Part shown: positions 42,740-50,294 of the stretch, piece after piece
How the letters are laid out: each line of letters starts with the position of its first letter
Position numbering within the stretch: position 1 is the first letter of the stretch
NCBI GenBank assembly: GCA_035293805.1
Contig: DATGMD010000031.1
Coordinates: forward strand, 186,001-250,000
Origin: JAJPHF01 sp035293805
GTDB taxonomy: Bacteria; Chloroflexota; UBA6077; JAJPHF01
DNA: 64,000 nucleotides
Reading direction: 5' to 3'
Notes under the pieces: generated by a model
The model's input: only the letters and a program-made list of their open reading frames with translations
What the model was told of the DNA's origin: nothing
Database searches by the model: none
Made by a program: the position numbers and the translations under genes

Positions 42740-43384
42740 GTGGCGATCTTTCTGGACTCCGCCCAGCTTGACGACGCTCGCGCGGCCGCGGCGACCGGCG
42801 CGGTCGCGGGCATCACCACCAATCCCACCCTGCTCGCCGCGGTCCCTGAGCCGCGTGAACAGGTGCTCGCCGCGCTCTGCGCCGCCCAGCCGGGGCCAGT
42901 TTTCTGCCAGCTGGTGGCGTCCGATGCCGAGAGCATGGTGGCCGAGGCGCGCCGCCTGCACGCGATCTCTCCCGAGCAGATCGTGCTCAAGGTGCCGGCA
43001 GGTCTGGAGGGCGTGCGCGCTATCAGTCGTCTCGCCCCGGCGCTCCCCTGCGCGCTGACCGCCGTCTACGCACCGGGCCAGGCCTACCTCGCGGCCATGG
43101 CCGGCGCGCGCTACGTCATTCCCTACGTGAACCGTGCGTCGCGCCGTCTCGGCGACGGCATCGCGCTCGTGAGCGCGCTGGCGGCCACCTGTGCCGCCGC
43201 CGGCACCGACACTGCGGTGCTGGCCGCCAGCCTGAAGACGCCCGACGAGGTTACGGCGGCGCTGCTGGCTGGGGCGCGCCACGTCACGCTTCCCTGGCCC
43301 GTCATCATGGCGCTCGCCGAGCATCCGCTCTCGGCCGAAGCCGTCGCCGAGTTCGCGCGGGCCGCCGCGGCCGCGTCGCGCTAA
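42740..43384 (+). CDS. Transaldolase/fructose-6-phosphate aldolase-like protein
   Basis: 214 residues, the size of the small transaldolase/FSA subfamily. GTG 42740 has GGAGG upstream. The TIM barrel shows FLDSAQLDDAR, G-I-T-T-N-P-T-L-L and the Schiff-base lysine in I-V-L-K-V-P-A. Then LTAVYAPGQAYLAAMAGARYV and P-Y-V-N-R correspond to the family's TAIFS and SPFVGR segments, here with some substitutions. It would transfer or split dihydroxyacetone units in pentose-phosphate-type metabolism; physiological role uncertain. It overlaps the convergent ICMT-like gene by 4 nt. Confidence 0.85.
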   Translation: MAIFLDSAQLDDARAAAATGAVAGITTNPTLLAAVPEPREQVLAALCAAQPGPVFCQLVASDAESMVAEARRLHAISPEQIVLKVPAGLEGVRAISRLAPALPCALTAVYAPGQAYLAAMAGARYVIPYVNRASRRLGDGIALVSALAATCAAAGTDTAVLAASLKTPDEVTAALLAGARHVTLPWPVIMALAEHPLSAEAVAEFARAAAAASR

Positions 43385-43884
43385 CAGATGCCTGGCAGCC
43401 AGCGCGCCACGCGCCGCGTATAGGTCGCGTACTCCTCCCCGAATAGGGCATGGAGCTGCGCCTCGTCGGCCAGCACCCGCTGGTGGAACCACGCCGCCAC
43501 GACGAGGACGAGCAGCGCACCGCGCGGCGAGCGCAGCGTGACCGCCAGGCCGGTCAAGTACAGCAGGTGCCCCAGATACATCGGGTTGCGAACGAGGGCG
43601 TAAGGGCCGCTCTCGACCAGGCGCTCGGGCGGCACGTCGGGGCCAGGCCCGCCGCCGCCGCGCGGGCGGCGGTAGCTGCCACACCAGCGGTACTGCAGGT
43701 AACCCCAGGCCATGAGCGGCAGCCCCCGCGGGTCGACGGCCGGGGGACCGCGCCTCAGCAGCGTCTCCACCGCCACCAGGGCCGCTGGATAGAGGACGAA
43801 CGTGCGGAACGGCGTCGCGCGGAGCCGGCGGCGCGCGAGCGCCAGTGCGCCGCCGGCCCGCGCCTGATCCCAGGCTCGTGCCAT
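43381..43884 (-). CDS. Isoprenylcysteine carboxyl methyltransferase-like membrane protein
   Basis: 167 residues with three to four hydrophobic segments. The C-terminal region E-S-G-P-Y-A-L-V-R-N-P-M-Y-L-G and the late E-E-Y-A-T-Y-T-R-R-V are the signatures of ICMT/PEMT-type membrane methyltransferases that use S-adenosylmethionine. Bacterial members methylate lipids or unknown substrates. The start is ATG 43884 (GGGAGGG 3 nt upstream) or ATG 43887. The stop is TAG at 43381. Confidence 0.85.
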   Translation of the reverse strand: MARAWDQARAGGALALARRRLRATPFRTFVLYPAALVAVETLLRRGPPAVDPRGLPLMAWGYLQYRWCGSYRRPRGGGGPGPDVPPERLVESGPYALVRNPMYLGHLLYLTGLAVTLRSPRGALLVLVVAAWFHQRVLADEAQLHALFGEEYATYTRRVARWLPGIC

Positions 43885-44016
43885 CATCCCTCCCTTGCCC
43901 GCGCATCGCGTGGTTGTTACCTACCAGTTACCGGCCGCAACCTGCCAGTTGACCATCCGGCCCTACGATGCAGCCATCACCGCCGGCCGCGCCGGCTGGC
44001 GCAGGAGGAGGGGCGA

Positions 44017-44196
44017 ATGATCGCGCTGACCATCTATCTGACGGTGTTCTTTGGCTCGGCGATCCTGTTGATCCTGTACATCAACCGCGACGTCGTGGCC
44101 GAGGACAAGCGCTACACGGCCGGGATCCCCGACTACGTGCCCGAGGCCCCCCAGCCTGCCGAGGCCGTCGGGACCGCGACGCGCCGCGCCGCCTAG
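44017..44196 (+). CDS. Single-pass membrane peptide, 59 aa
   Basis: ATG 44017 follows AGGAGGAGGGGCGA, a very strong ribosome binding site. Residues 3-22 are one hydrophobic helix (ALTIYLTVFFGSAILLILYI). The rest is soluble and acidic with Pro (AEDKRYTAGIPDYVPEAPQP). I do not recognise a family. Short proteins of this form often assist membrane complexes. Nearest neighbours are an ICMT-like gene (divergent) and a binding protein gene 262 bp downstream. Confidence 0.65.
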   Translation: MIALTIYLTVFFGSAILLILYINRDVVAEDKRYTAGIPDYVPEAPQPAEAVGTATRRAA

Positions 44197-44324
44197 CCAC
44201 GCCCGGGCACTCTTGGCTGGATTCCGAAGATGATGTGGCTGCACCTGCCACGCTATCCTCGACCATAGGCTTACGCGGACGGGACCGGCGCTGAGCCGCG
44301 ACCGCCGCGAGTGCGACGGGCGCG

Positions 44325-44353
44325 TTGACGCGCCGCGCGCCCGTCGTTACAAT
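44325..44353 (+). promoter_or_regulatory. Promoter TTGACG-17-TACAAT
   Basis: TTGACG (44325-44330) and TACAAT (44348-44353) with a 17-nt spacer, 105 nt before ATG 44459. It is one of the better matches in the window. The leader is long enough to carry regulation, but no motif is visible. Confidence 0.6.
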
Positions 44354-44458
44354 CCCGGCCGTGCGCGCCCCGCCTGCCACGGCGTCGGCTTGCGCCTGCC
44401 GCCCGGCTCCGGCCTCTCTCAGGGCCGGGCCGCGCGAGCACTCGCGTCCGGAGCAGGC

Positions 44459-45454
44459 ATGGCTCGTTTGTCGCTCACTCTCGCCGCGGGCAACGTCGAT
44501 CGCGTGCGGCCGATCATCGACGGCCGGGTGCAGCCCGAGGGCATCGACCTGAACTACATCCCGCTCGACGCCGAGGAGGCGTTCTGGCGGATGACGCAGT
44601 TTCAGGACTTCGACGCCTCGGAGATGTCCGGCACGGCCTACATCATCGAGCGCTCGCGGCCGGCCCCGCGGTTCATCGGCATCCCCGTCTTCACGTCGCG
44701 CGCCTTCCGCCACGACGCCATCTACGTTCATGCCGACTCCGGCATCATGCGCCCCGAGGACCTCCGCGGTCGCCGCGTTGGCCTGCCGGAGTACAACCTC
44801 ACCGCCTGCGTGTGGATGCGCGGCATGCTGCGCCACGAGTATGGCGTGCTGCCGACCGAGATTCAGTGGCGCGTGGGCGGTCAGGAGCAGCCCGGGCGTA
44901 AGGAGCGCGCCGAGGTGAAGCTGCCCGCCGATCTCGACGTGCAGCCGATTCCGCCCGACCAGACGCTGAACGCGATGCTAGAGCGCGGCGAGATCGACGC
45001 GCTGATGGCGCCCCGTATCCCGCGGCCGTTCGCGGAGGGCTCGCCGCGCATCCGGCGCCTGTTCGCCGATCCCTGGAGCGTCGAGGAGGACTACTATCGC
45101 CGCACGCACATCTTCCCGATCATGCACCTGATCGTCCTGCGGCAAGAGTTCTACGCGGCGCACCCGTGGACGGCCCAGAGCCTGTACAAGGCGTTCGTGC
45201 AGGCCAAGGCGATCTGCCAGCGCGAGATGTACGACGCCACGTCGCTACGCGTGGCCCTGCCCTGGATCCTGCGCGAGATCGAGCGCGACCGGGCGGTGAT
45301 GGGCACTCACGACGTGTGGCCCTACGGCCTGGAGGCGAGCCGCCCGACGCTCGAGGCGATGGTGCAATACCATGTGGAGCAGGGGCTGATCCCGGAAGCG
45401 CTCCCCCTCGAGAGCCTCTTCACCCCCGCCACGCTCGACGAGTTCCGGATCTAA
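44459..45454 (+). CDS. 4,5-dihydroxyphthalate decarboxylase-like/substrate-binding protein
   Basis: 331 residues without a signal peptide. The two-lobe type II periplasmic-binding fold shows LTLAAGNVDRVRPIIDGRVQ, D-F-D-A-S-E-M-S, F-T-S-R-A-F-R-H and the region DLRGRRVGLPEYNLTACVWM. This arrangement is that of Pht5-like decarboxylases and related binding proteins that database annotation often interchanges. Whether it binds, decarboxylates or both cannot be decided from sequence. It stands alone with a strong promoter. Confidence 0.75.
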   Translation: MARLSLTLAAGNVDRVRPIIDGRVQPEGIDLNYIPLDAEEAFWRMTQFQDFDASEMSGTAYIIERSRPAPRFIGIPVFTSRAFRHDAIYVHADSGIMRPEDLRGRRVGLPEYNLTACVWMRGMLRHEYGVLPTEIQWRVGGQEQPGRKERAEVKLPADLDVQPIPPDQTLNAMLERGEIDALMAPRIPRPFAEGSPRIRRLFADPWSVEEDYYRRTHIFPIMHLIVLRQEFYAAHPWTAQSLYKAFVQAKAICQREMYDATSLRVALPWILREIERDRAVMGTHDVWPYGLEASRPTLEAMVQYHVEQGLIPEALPLESLFTPATLDEFRI

Positions 45455-45463
45455 GAGGAATCG

Positions 45464-46063
45464 TTACCCACGGTGGGCCGACGCGTCGAGCGCGCGGGCC
45501 AGCGTAGTCGCGTCGACGGGCGGCTCCGTGCCGATGGCGGCCGAGCCGGTCAAGCCCACGTCGTCGCCGCGCGAGAACACGACGATGGTGGCGTCGCCTA
45601 GCGGCTGGCCGCTGGTCGTCGCGAGCTGATAGCGGTACGCCACCCGCTCGTCGCCCACGTCGCTCGCGTCGAGCCGTTCGTAGCCGGCCAGCTGCACGTC
45701 GCTGCCCAGGTCGTCTGCCATCAGGCCGATCGCCTGCGCGCTCCAGCGGTCCAGCTGATCCACGTTCAGCGGCCACCGCGACACGAACTCAGCGCTCCAA
45801 ACCAGGCCGCGCTCGGCCCCGGCGTCGCGCCGGTAGAGCTGCTCCTGGATCGGAGTGTCCCGCAGGGTAAATCCGAGGGTGCCACCGGCCTGGTAGCCCG
45901 AGGCCGCGGCATCTATCGCGATGTTCGCGGGGAGCGAAGCCAGCGCCAGGTGCTCTTGCGCGATCGCACCCGAGGGCTGCGCGAACGAGCAGCCCAGCAG
46001 GAGCAACGGCAGCGTACTCACCGTCGCCGTCCGTACCCATCGCCGAATCGTCTGCCCGCGCAT
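45464..46063 (-). CDS. Lipoprotein, 199 aa, unknown
   Basis: ATG 46063 has GAGCGGGAGCC upstream. The signal sequence ends in LLLGC (Cys25). The mature protein is alpha/beta without a recognised domain: FTLRDTPIQEQLYRRDAGAE, then LDRWSAQAIGLMADDLGSDV, and V-A-Y-R-Y-Q-L-A-T-T-S in the middle. It is anchored at the outer face of the membrane. A possible promoter and a CRP-like palindrome lie upstream. Confidence 0.65.
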   Translation of the reverse strand: MRGQTIRRWVRTATVSTLPLLLLGCSFAQPSGAIAQEHLALASLPANIAIDAAASGYQAGGTLGFTLRDTPIQEQLYRRDAGAERGLVWSAEFVSRWPLNVDQLDRWSAQAIGLMADDLGSDVQLAGYERLDASDVGDERVAYRYQLATTSGQPLGDATIVVFSRGDDVGLTGSAAIGTEPPVDATTLARALDASAHRG

Positions 46064-46101
46064 GGCTCCCGCTCCAACCGCGCTGCCTGGTGGCTAGTGC
46101 C

Positions 46102-46135
46102 AGAATACGCGGCCGGCCGCGACCCCGACTGTCAA
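46102..46135 (-). promoter_or_regulatory. Possible promoter TTGACA-22-TATTCT for lipoprotein
   Basis: On the minus strand TTGACA (46135-46130) and TATTCT (46107-46102) are 22 nt apart, 4-5 nt longer than optimal. Such spacing could need an activator. The predicted start is near 46095. Confidence 0.3.
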
Positions 46136-46152
46136 GTCCCGCACAGCGCTGG

Positions 46153-46168
46153 TGTGAATCGCTTCACA
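46153..46168. promoter_or_regulatory. CRP-like palindrome TGTGAATCGCTTCACA
   Basis: TGTGA-N6-TCACA matches the E. coli CRP consensus exactly in both half-sites, and the 7-nt arms GTGTGAA/TTCACAC are perfect. The centre is about 65 nt upstream of the predicted start of the divergent lipoprotein. Many CRP/FNR-family regulators use this sequence. No regulator gene is in the window, so binding is not shown. Confidence 0.55.
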
Positions 46169-46354
46169 CAGCTTAATCTGGTCTACAGAATTATCGGTCG
46201 CCGTACGATTTTTTTTCTGGATTTTTTGGCGCCGCCTGCTTACACCCGCTTCCTCCCTATACAGCAGACTGTGGGCCAGGTGGCCGCTCGCTACTGGCCA
46301 AGGCGAGGGCAGCCTGGGGACGGCAGCCCGTGGCCGGCGGCGAGGCGCGACCGG

Positions 46355-46383
46355 TTGACAGGGCTACCCGCGCCCAGTACACT
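46355..46383 (+). promoter_or_regulatory. Promoter TTGACA-17-TACACT
   Basis: A consensus -35 TTGACA (46355-46360) and TACACT (46378-46383) with a 17-nt spacer. The start would be near 46390, giving a 116-nt leader before ATG 46506. Confidence 0.65.
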
Positions 46384-46505
46384 CGCAAGGTGCCGCCCGC
46401 TTAGCGCCCCCGGTGTCGGATTTTCGTGACCTCTTTGTGACGGCCGGCCGCTAGCGGCGATTCGCGGCCCCAGCCTGTTTTCGCGCGCCGATTAGGAGGC
46501 CTCGT

Positions 46506-47978
46506 ATGCAGTCTGTGCCCTGGCGCTGGCTGGCCTGTGGCGCTGCCGTGCTGTTAGCCCAGGCGGCCTGCGCGCACCCCCTCGCGCTCCCTACCGCCCA
46601 CGCGCCCGACGCCCAAGCGTCCCAGATGCCGCCTGCACCGCTCGGCCGCCTCGAAGTGTCGCCCGCCAAGACCGAGGTGCTCCAGACCGTGTCCCTGGCG
46701 GCGGATGGGCTGCCCCCCGACACGACTGTAGCGCTCACCTGGCAGACGGTGGACGGCGGCTGGCAGATCGCCGACTACTACAAGTTCCTCGGCAAGCGCT
46801 TTCAAGCGGCGTCGCGCCCCTGGGGCGAGGCGCGCACCGATGCGAGCGGCCGCCTGGACATCACGCTGACGGTGCCCGAGGATTACGGCGGCGTGCACGA
46901 GATCGTGGCCAGCGTTGACGGCGTGCCCGTGGCGCGCGGGGCCACGGAGGTCGTGCAGAGCTTCGAGATCTCGGCCACCGCGGGCGCGATCGGCTCGCCG
47001 ATCGCGATCACCGCGCGCGGGCTCGGCTGGCAGACGATGGAGAGCACCTGGGTGCTCACCTGGGACAACCACGAGGTAGGCTGGGTGTCGGCCGTGGATA
47101 CGCGCGGCACGGCCGTCGCGCGGCTGCGGGCGGCTGGCCCGGTCGGCCCGCACTACCTGAAGCTGTGGTCGGGCTGGCAGGGGCAAGCGTACATCAACCA
47201 CCAGCAGGCGCCGACCTGGTATCTGCCGCGCCCCGAGTGGACCTTCGTGACGACCGACGACCAGCCCGAGCTGGCTAGCTACGTGGAGCCGTACCCCGAT
47301 CAACGGCAGTTCGCGTTGACGGCGCTGCATGGCGAGAGCGGAGCCAGCGTGACGCCGGCTCAGGGGCCGATCTTGACTGAGGCCACCGTCACGGCCCGCG
47401 GGCTGCCGCCGGACAGCGACGTCAGCATTGTGTGGGAGCGGCAGCTGGGCAATCGGGTCGAGGCGGCCGGCTTCAAGCCGGACCAGCTGACGCTGGGCGC
47501 GGCGCACGTGGACCGCGACGGCACGCTGCGCTACGCCTTCACGGTGCCCGACGACCTCGGCGGCGCGCACCCGATCCGCGTGCTGGCCGCCGACGGACGC
47601 GAGCTGGCGAGCGCGGCATTCGCCGTGGAAACGAGCCTGGTGAGCGTCACGCCGTCGGTCGTCGGGCGCGGCGAGACCTTCGCGATCCAGCTTAAGGGGG
47701 TTGGTTGGACCGAGTACGACAACATCCTCAACCTGACCTACGACAACGCTTACCTCGGCTACGCCTGCGGCTTCACTAGCCAGGGCGACGTGCTGGTCAC
47801 TCTCACCGCCACCGGCGCGCCGGGAGTCCACACCATCGATTTCTATCCCGGCCTGTTCAAAGGCCCGCCCGACATGCCGCAGCAGCTTTATCGGCTACCC
47901 CAGCTCACCTACCTCGACGACCATCCCGGCAATCGCTTGCCAGCCGTGCGCGTGACGATCGAGGTGGTCGACGACTAA
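46506..47978 (+). CDS. Secreted protein with paired Ig-like repeats (A-B-A-B)
   Basis: 490 residues. A signal sequence ends near AHP (about residue 23), with a cysteine at 22 in a weak lipobox. Beyond residue 45 are four beta-sandwich-like modules arranged A-B-A-B. The two A modules share S-P-A-x-x-x-V-L-x-T or T-P-A-x-G-P-I-L-T-E starts and D-G-x-L-x-x-x-x-x-V-P-x-D-x-G-G-x-H ends. The two B modules share GLGWQTMESTWVLTWDNHEVG or GVGWTEYDNILNLTYDNAYLG cores. Such tandem Ig-like domains support adhesion or surface-layer structure. No catalytic residue is apparent. A second secreted protein follows 101 bp downstream. Confidence 0.75.
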   Translation: MQSVPWRWLACGAAVLLAQAACAHPLALPTAHAPDAQASQMPPAPLGRLEVSPAKTEVLQTVSLAADGLPPDTTVALTWQTVDGGWQIADYYKFLGKRFQAASRPWGEARTDASGRLDITLTVPEDYGGVHEIVASVDGVPVARGATEVVQSFEISATAGAIGSPIAITARGLGWQTMESTWVLTWDNHEVGWVSAVDTRGTAVARLRAAGPVGPHYLKLWSGWQGQAYINHQQAPTWYLPRPEWTFVTTDDQPELASYVEPYPDQRQFALTALHGESGASVTPAQGPILTEATVTARGLPPDSDVSIVWERQLGNRVEAAGFKPDQLTLGAAHVDRDGTLRYAFTVPDDLGGAHPIRVLAADGRELASAAFAVETSLVSVTPSVVGRGETFAIQLKGVGWTEYDNILNLTYDNAYLGYACGFTSQGDVLVTLTATGAPGVHTIDFYPGLFKGPPDMPQQLYRLPQLTYLDDHPGNRLPAVRVTIEVVDD

Positions 47979-48079
47979 GCTGTCGTCCCAGGTTGGTGTG
48001 GACGTGTGGCTTCGCCCAACATCCACACCATGCCTGGCCAAGTGCTTCGCTAACGCAAGCTGCAACTGAAGGAGGGGAT

Positions 48080-48625
48080 ATGCGCGCAATTCTCGCTCTA
48101 GCGGCGTTGCTCGTGGCCAGCCTGCCCGGCGTGGCCGCGGCGGCACCCGCGGCCCAGGGCGCCGCGGGCAGCCCGGCGGCCGCGCCCAACACGCCGGCGA
48201 CGCCGGCCGCCACGCCGCCGGTCCCCGTGGCGGCCGTCCCCGGCGGCGGCCTGCTGATCCAGTCCGACCTGGTCATCGGTGCGCCCGGCCCGTGCGTCCT
48301 GCAGAGTCGCTTCCATCCCGGCGACCGCGTGGTCTTCCGCGCCAAGGTCTACGATGCCCAGACCGGGCAGCTCGTGCCCAACGCGCAGGTAGCCGTGCGC
48401 CTCGAGGACGGCACCACGCTCAACATGATGTACGGCGCGCACCCGCCGCCGGACGTTGCGCCCGCGATGGACGAGTACTGGACCGCCGTCTGGGCGATCC
48501 GTCCGGACACGCCGATGGGCATCGTCCACTACACCATCGACGCGGCCGACGGCGCCCGCACGGGCCACTTCGAGCCCTTCAACAACATGACCTCGCTGCT
48601 CACCGTCGTCCCGGCCGAGAGCTAA
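48080..48625 (+). CDS. Secreted protein with beta-sandwich domain, 181 aa
   Basis: ATG 48080 is preceded by GGAGGGGAT. The signal sequence (1-23) ends AAA. A Pro/Ala/Thr linker (about 25-60) precedes one beta-rich domain: GDRVVFRAKVYDAQTGQLVPNAQVAVRLEDG, then E-Y-W-T-A-V-W-A-I and I-V-H-Y-T-I-D-A-A-D-G. This resembles Ig-like or carboxypeptidase-regulatory-like modules in bacterial exported proteins. It probably shares the transcript of the A-B-A-B protein upstream and may act with it outside the cell. No ligand is known. Confidence 0.7.
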   Translation: MRAILALAALLVASLPGVAAAAPAAQGAAGSPAAAPNTPATPAATPPVPVAAVPGGGLLIQSDLVIGAPGPCVLQSRFHPGDRVVFRAKVYDAQTGQLVPNAQVAVRLEDGTTLNMMYGAHPPPDVAPAMDEYWTAVWAIRPDTPMGIVHYTIDAADGARTGHFEPFNNMTSLLTVVPAES

Positions 48626-48635
48626 GCCCGACCTG

Positions 48636-48705
48636 CCCCCGGCCCCCTCCCAACGCGGGAAGGGCGAGGACCGGCCCCCCCGGCCCCCTCCCAATGTGGG
48701 AAGGG
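48636..48705 (+). repeat. Two 29-bp direct repeats, C/G-rich, between convergent genes
   Basis: A 29-nt element beginning CCCCCGGCCCCCTCCCAA occurs at 48636-48664 and 48677-48705 with three differences. Each contains CCTCCC/GGGAAGG-type arms and may fold. A further G/C-rich hairpin near 48733-48760 follows. It resembles dispersed intergenic C/G-rich repeats and lies where transcripts of both convergent genes end. Confidence 0.65.
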
Positions 48706-48778
48706 GGAGCGCCGGCGGTTCGCGTAACCGGCGCCCCCCTTCCTTCGAAGGGACGGGGGGCCAGGGGGGTTAGGCCCA

Positions 48779-49456
48779 CTACCTCCGCCGGCGATCCAGC
48801 TCTTCCCAGATGGCCGCGGGCGTCAGGCCGCTGGCGGCCAGCAGCACCAGCGAGTGGAACCAGAGATCGGCTACCTCCCAGGTGATCTCGCCGTGGTCGC
48901 CGTTCTTGGCCGCGATCACGACCTCGGTGGCCTCCTCACCGATCTTCTTCGCGATGCGGTCGACTCCGGCGTCGAGCAGCTTCGCCACGTACGAGCCCTC
49001 GGGCCGCAGGCGCTGCCGCTCCTGGATCACCGCGAAGAGCGTCTCTACGGCACGGCCGTCGAGCGGCGCCGCCGGTCCGGGGTCCGGAGCCTCGGCAGCG
49101 GCCAGCGCGGCCGTGGCTGGCTCCGCCGCCGGCGTCGGGCGCACGTCCGCCGCCTCCAGCTCGTTGAAGAAGCAGCTCACCGCGCCCGTGTGGCAGGTCG
49201 GCCCGGCCGGCTCCGCCTCCACGAGCAGCGTGTCGCCGTCGCAGTCGACGCGGATGGCCCGCACGTTCAGGTAGTGGCCCGACGTGGCGCCTTTGTGCCA
49301 CAGTTCGCGGCGCGAGCGGCTCCAAAACCACGCCTGGCCGGTTTCCACCGTGCGCTGCACCGACTCGCGATTCATGTACCCGACCATCAGCACCTCGCGC
49401 GTCGTCGCGTCCTGCACCACGGCCGGAATCAGTCCATTCGCGTCGTATTTCAGCAT
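48779..49456 (-). CDS. hisIE: Bifunctional phosphoribosyl-AMP cyclohydrolase/phosphoribosyl-ATP pyrophosphatase
   Basis: 225 residues from ATG 49456 behind GGGAGCGCAG. The N-terminal HisI domain (1-105) contains WHKGATSGHYLNVRAIRVDCDGD and C-H-T-G-A-V-S-C-F-F with the metal cysteines. A Pro/Ala linker follows. The C-terminal HisE domain (about 130-225) has YVAKLLDAGVDRIAKKIGEEA, then VADLWFHSLVLLAASG. It performs the second and third steps of histidine synthesis. It is last in the hisA-hisF-hisIE operon, 16 bp after hisF. Confidence 0.95.
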   Translation of the reverse strand: MLKYDANGLIPAVVQDATTREVLMVGYMNRESVQRTVETGQAWFWSRSRRELWHKGATSGHYLNVRAIRVDCDGDTLLVEAEPAGPTCHTGAVSCFFNELEAADVRPTPAAEPATAALAAAEAPDPGPAAPLDGRAVETLFAVIQERQRLRPEGSYVAKLLDAGVDRIAKKIGEEATEVVIAAKNGDHGEITWEVADLWFHSLVLLAASGLTPAAIWEELDRRRR

Positions 49457-49472
49457 CTGCGCTCCCGGGGCC

Positions 49473-50234
49473 TTACTGCCGAACCGGCACGCCCTGCTCG
49501 GCAAGAAAACGCTTCACGTCGGCGATGCGGTAGGTGCTGTAGTGGAAGATCGACGCGGCCAGCACCGCGTCCGCCCGGCCGGTGGTCACGGCCGCGAGCA
49601 GGTGCTCTGGCCGCCCCGCGCCGCCCGAGGCGATGACCGGCACGGGGACCGCCGCCGAGATCGCCGACGTCAGCGCTAGGTCGTAGCCATCCTGCGTGCC
49701 GTCCGCGTCCATGCTCGTCAGCAGGATCTCCCCCGCCCCTAGCTCCGTCACGCGCACGGCCCACTCCACGGCGTCGATGCCGGTCGGTCGTCGCCCGCCG
49801 TGGGTGTACACCTCCCAGCCGTCGCCCGCCGCGCGCCGCTTCGCGTCGATGGCGACGACGATACACTGGCTGCCGAAGGCATCGGCGCCCCGCGCGACGA
49901 GGCTCGGATCGGCCACGGCGGCCGAGTTCACGCCCGTCTTGTCGGCGCCCGCCCGCAGCATCCGGCGCATGTCCTCGACGGAGCGAATGCCGCCCCCGAC
50001 CGTGAGCGGGATGAAGACGCGCTCGGCCGTCCGCTCCACCACGTCCACCATCGTCTCGCGCGCGTCGCTCGACGCGGTGATGTCCAGGAACACCAGCTCG
50101 TCGGCGCCCTCGGCGTTGTACAGCGCGGCCATCTCGACGGGGTCGCCCGCATCGCGCAGGTTCACGAAGCTGACGCCCTTCACCACGCGGCCGGCCGTCA
50201 CGTCCAGGCAGGGGATGATCCGCTTGGTCAGCAT
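49473..50234 (-). CDS. hisF: Imidazole glycerol phosphate synthase subunit HisF
   Basis: 253 residues. (beta/alpha)8 cyclase that uses ammonia made by HisH to produce IGP and AICAR. IIPCLDVTAGRVVKG contains the catalytic aspartate 10-11, V-G-G-G-I-R-S-V-E-D is the phosphate loop, and V-A-I-D-A-K-R contains the second aspartate. The HisH glutaminase gene is not adjacent, which is unusual. Only a weak GTGAG precedes ATG 50234. The 47-bp gap to hisA includes a heptamer repeat. Confidence 0.95.
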   Translation of the reverse strand: MLTKRIIPCLDVTAGRVVKGVSFVNLRDAGDPVEMAALYNAEGADELVFLDITASSDARETMVDVVERTAERVFIPLTVGGGIRSVEDMRRMLRAGADKTGVNSAAVADPSLVARGADAFGSQCIVVAIDAKRRAAGDGWEVYTHGGRRPTGIDAVEWAVRVTELGAGEILLTSMDADGTQDGYDLALTSAISAAVPVPVIASGGAGRPEHLLAAVTTGRADAVLAASIFHYSTYRIADVKRFLAEQGVPVRQ

Positions 50235-50280
50235 AGTGTCTCACAGGGCCGGGCGGTCACTGCCGAGCCGCGCGTCGCCG

Positions 50281-50294
50281 TTCAGCACTCAGCA
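50281..50294 (+). repeat. Two NTCAGCA heptamers at hisA stop
   Basis: TTCAGCA and CTCAGCA are contiguous at 50281-50294. On the coding (minus) strand they supply the last codons and the TGA of hisA. The unit matches the repeats at 14063 and 39204. Confidence 0.65.

Larger units (their letters stand above)
46064..46505. other. 442-bp intergenic region with CRP-like site, T-tracts and promoters
   Basis: Between divergent genes at 46063 (minus) and 46506 (plus). It holds a possible minus promoter (46102-46135), a CRP-like palindrome (46153-46168), an AT-rich segment with T8 at 46209-46216 and T6 at 46222-46227, and a plus promoter (46355-46383). There is no credible ORF in it. Confidence 0.65.
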
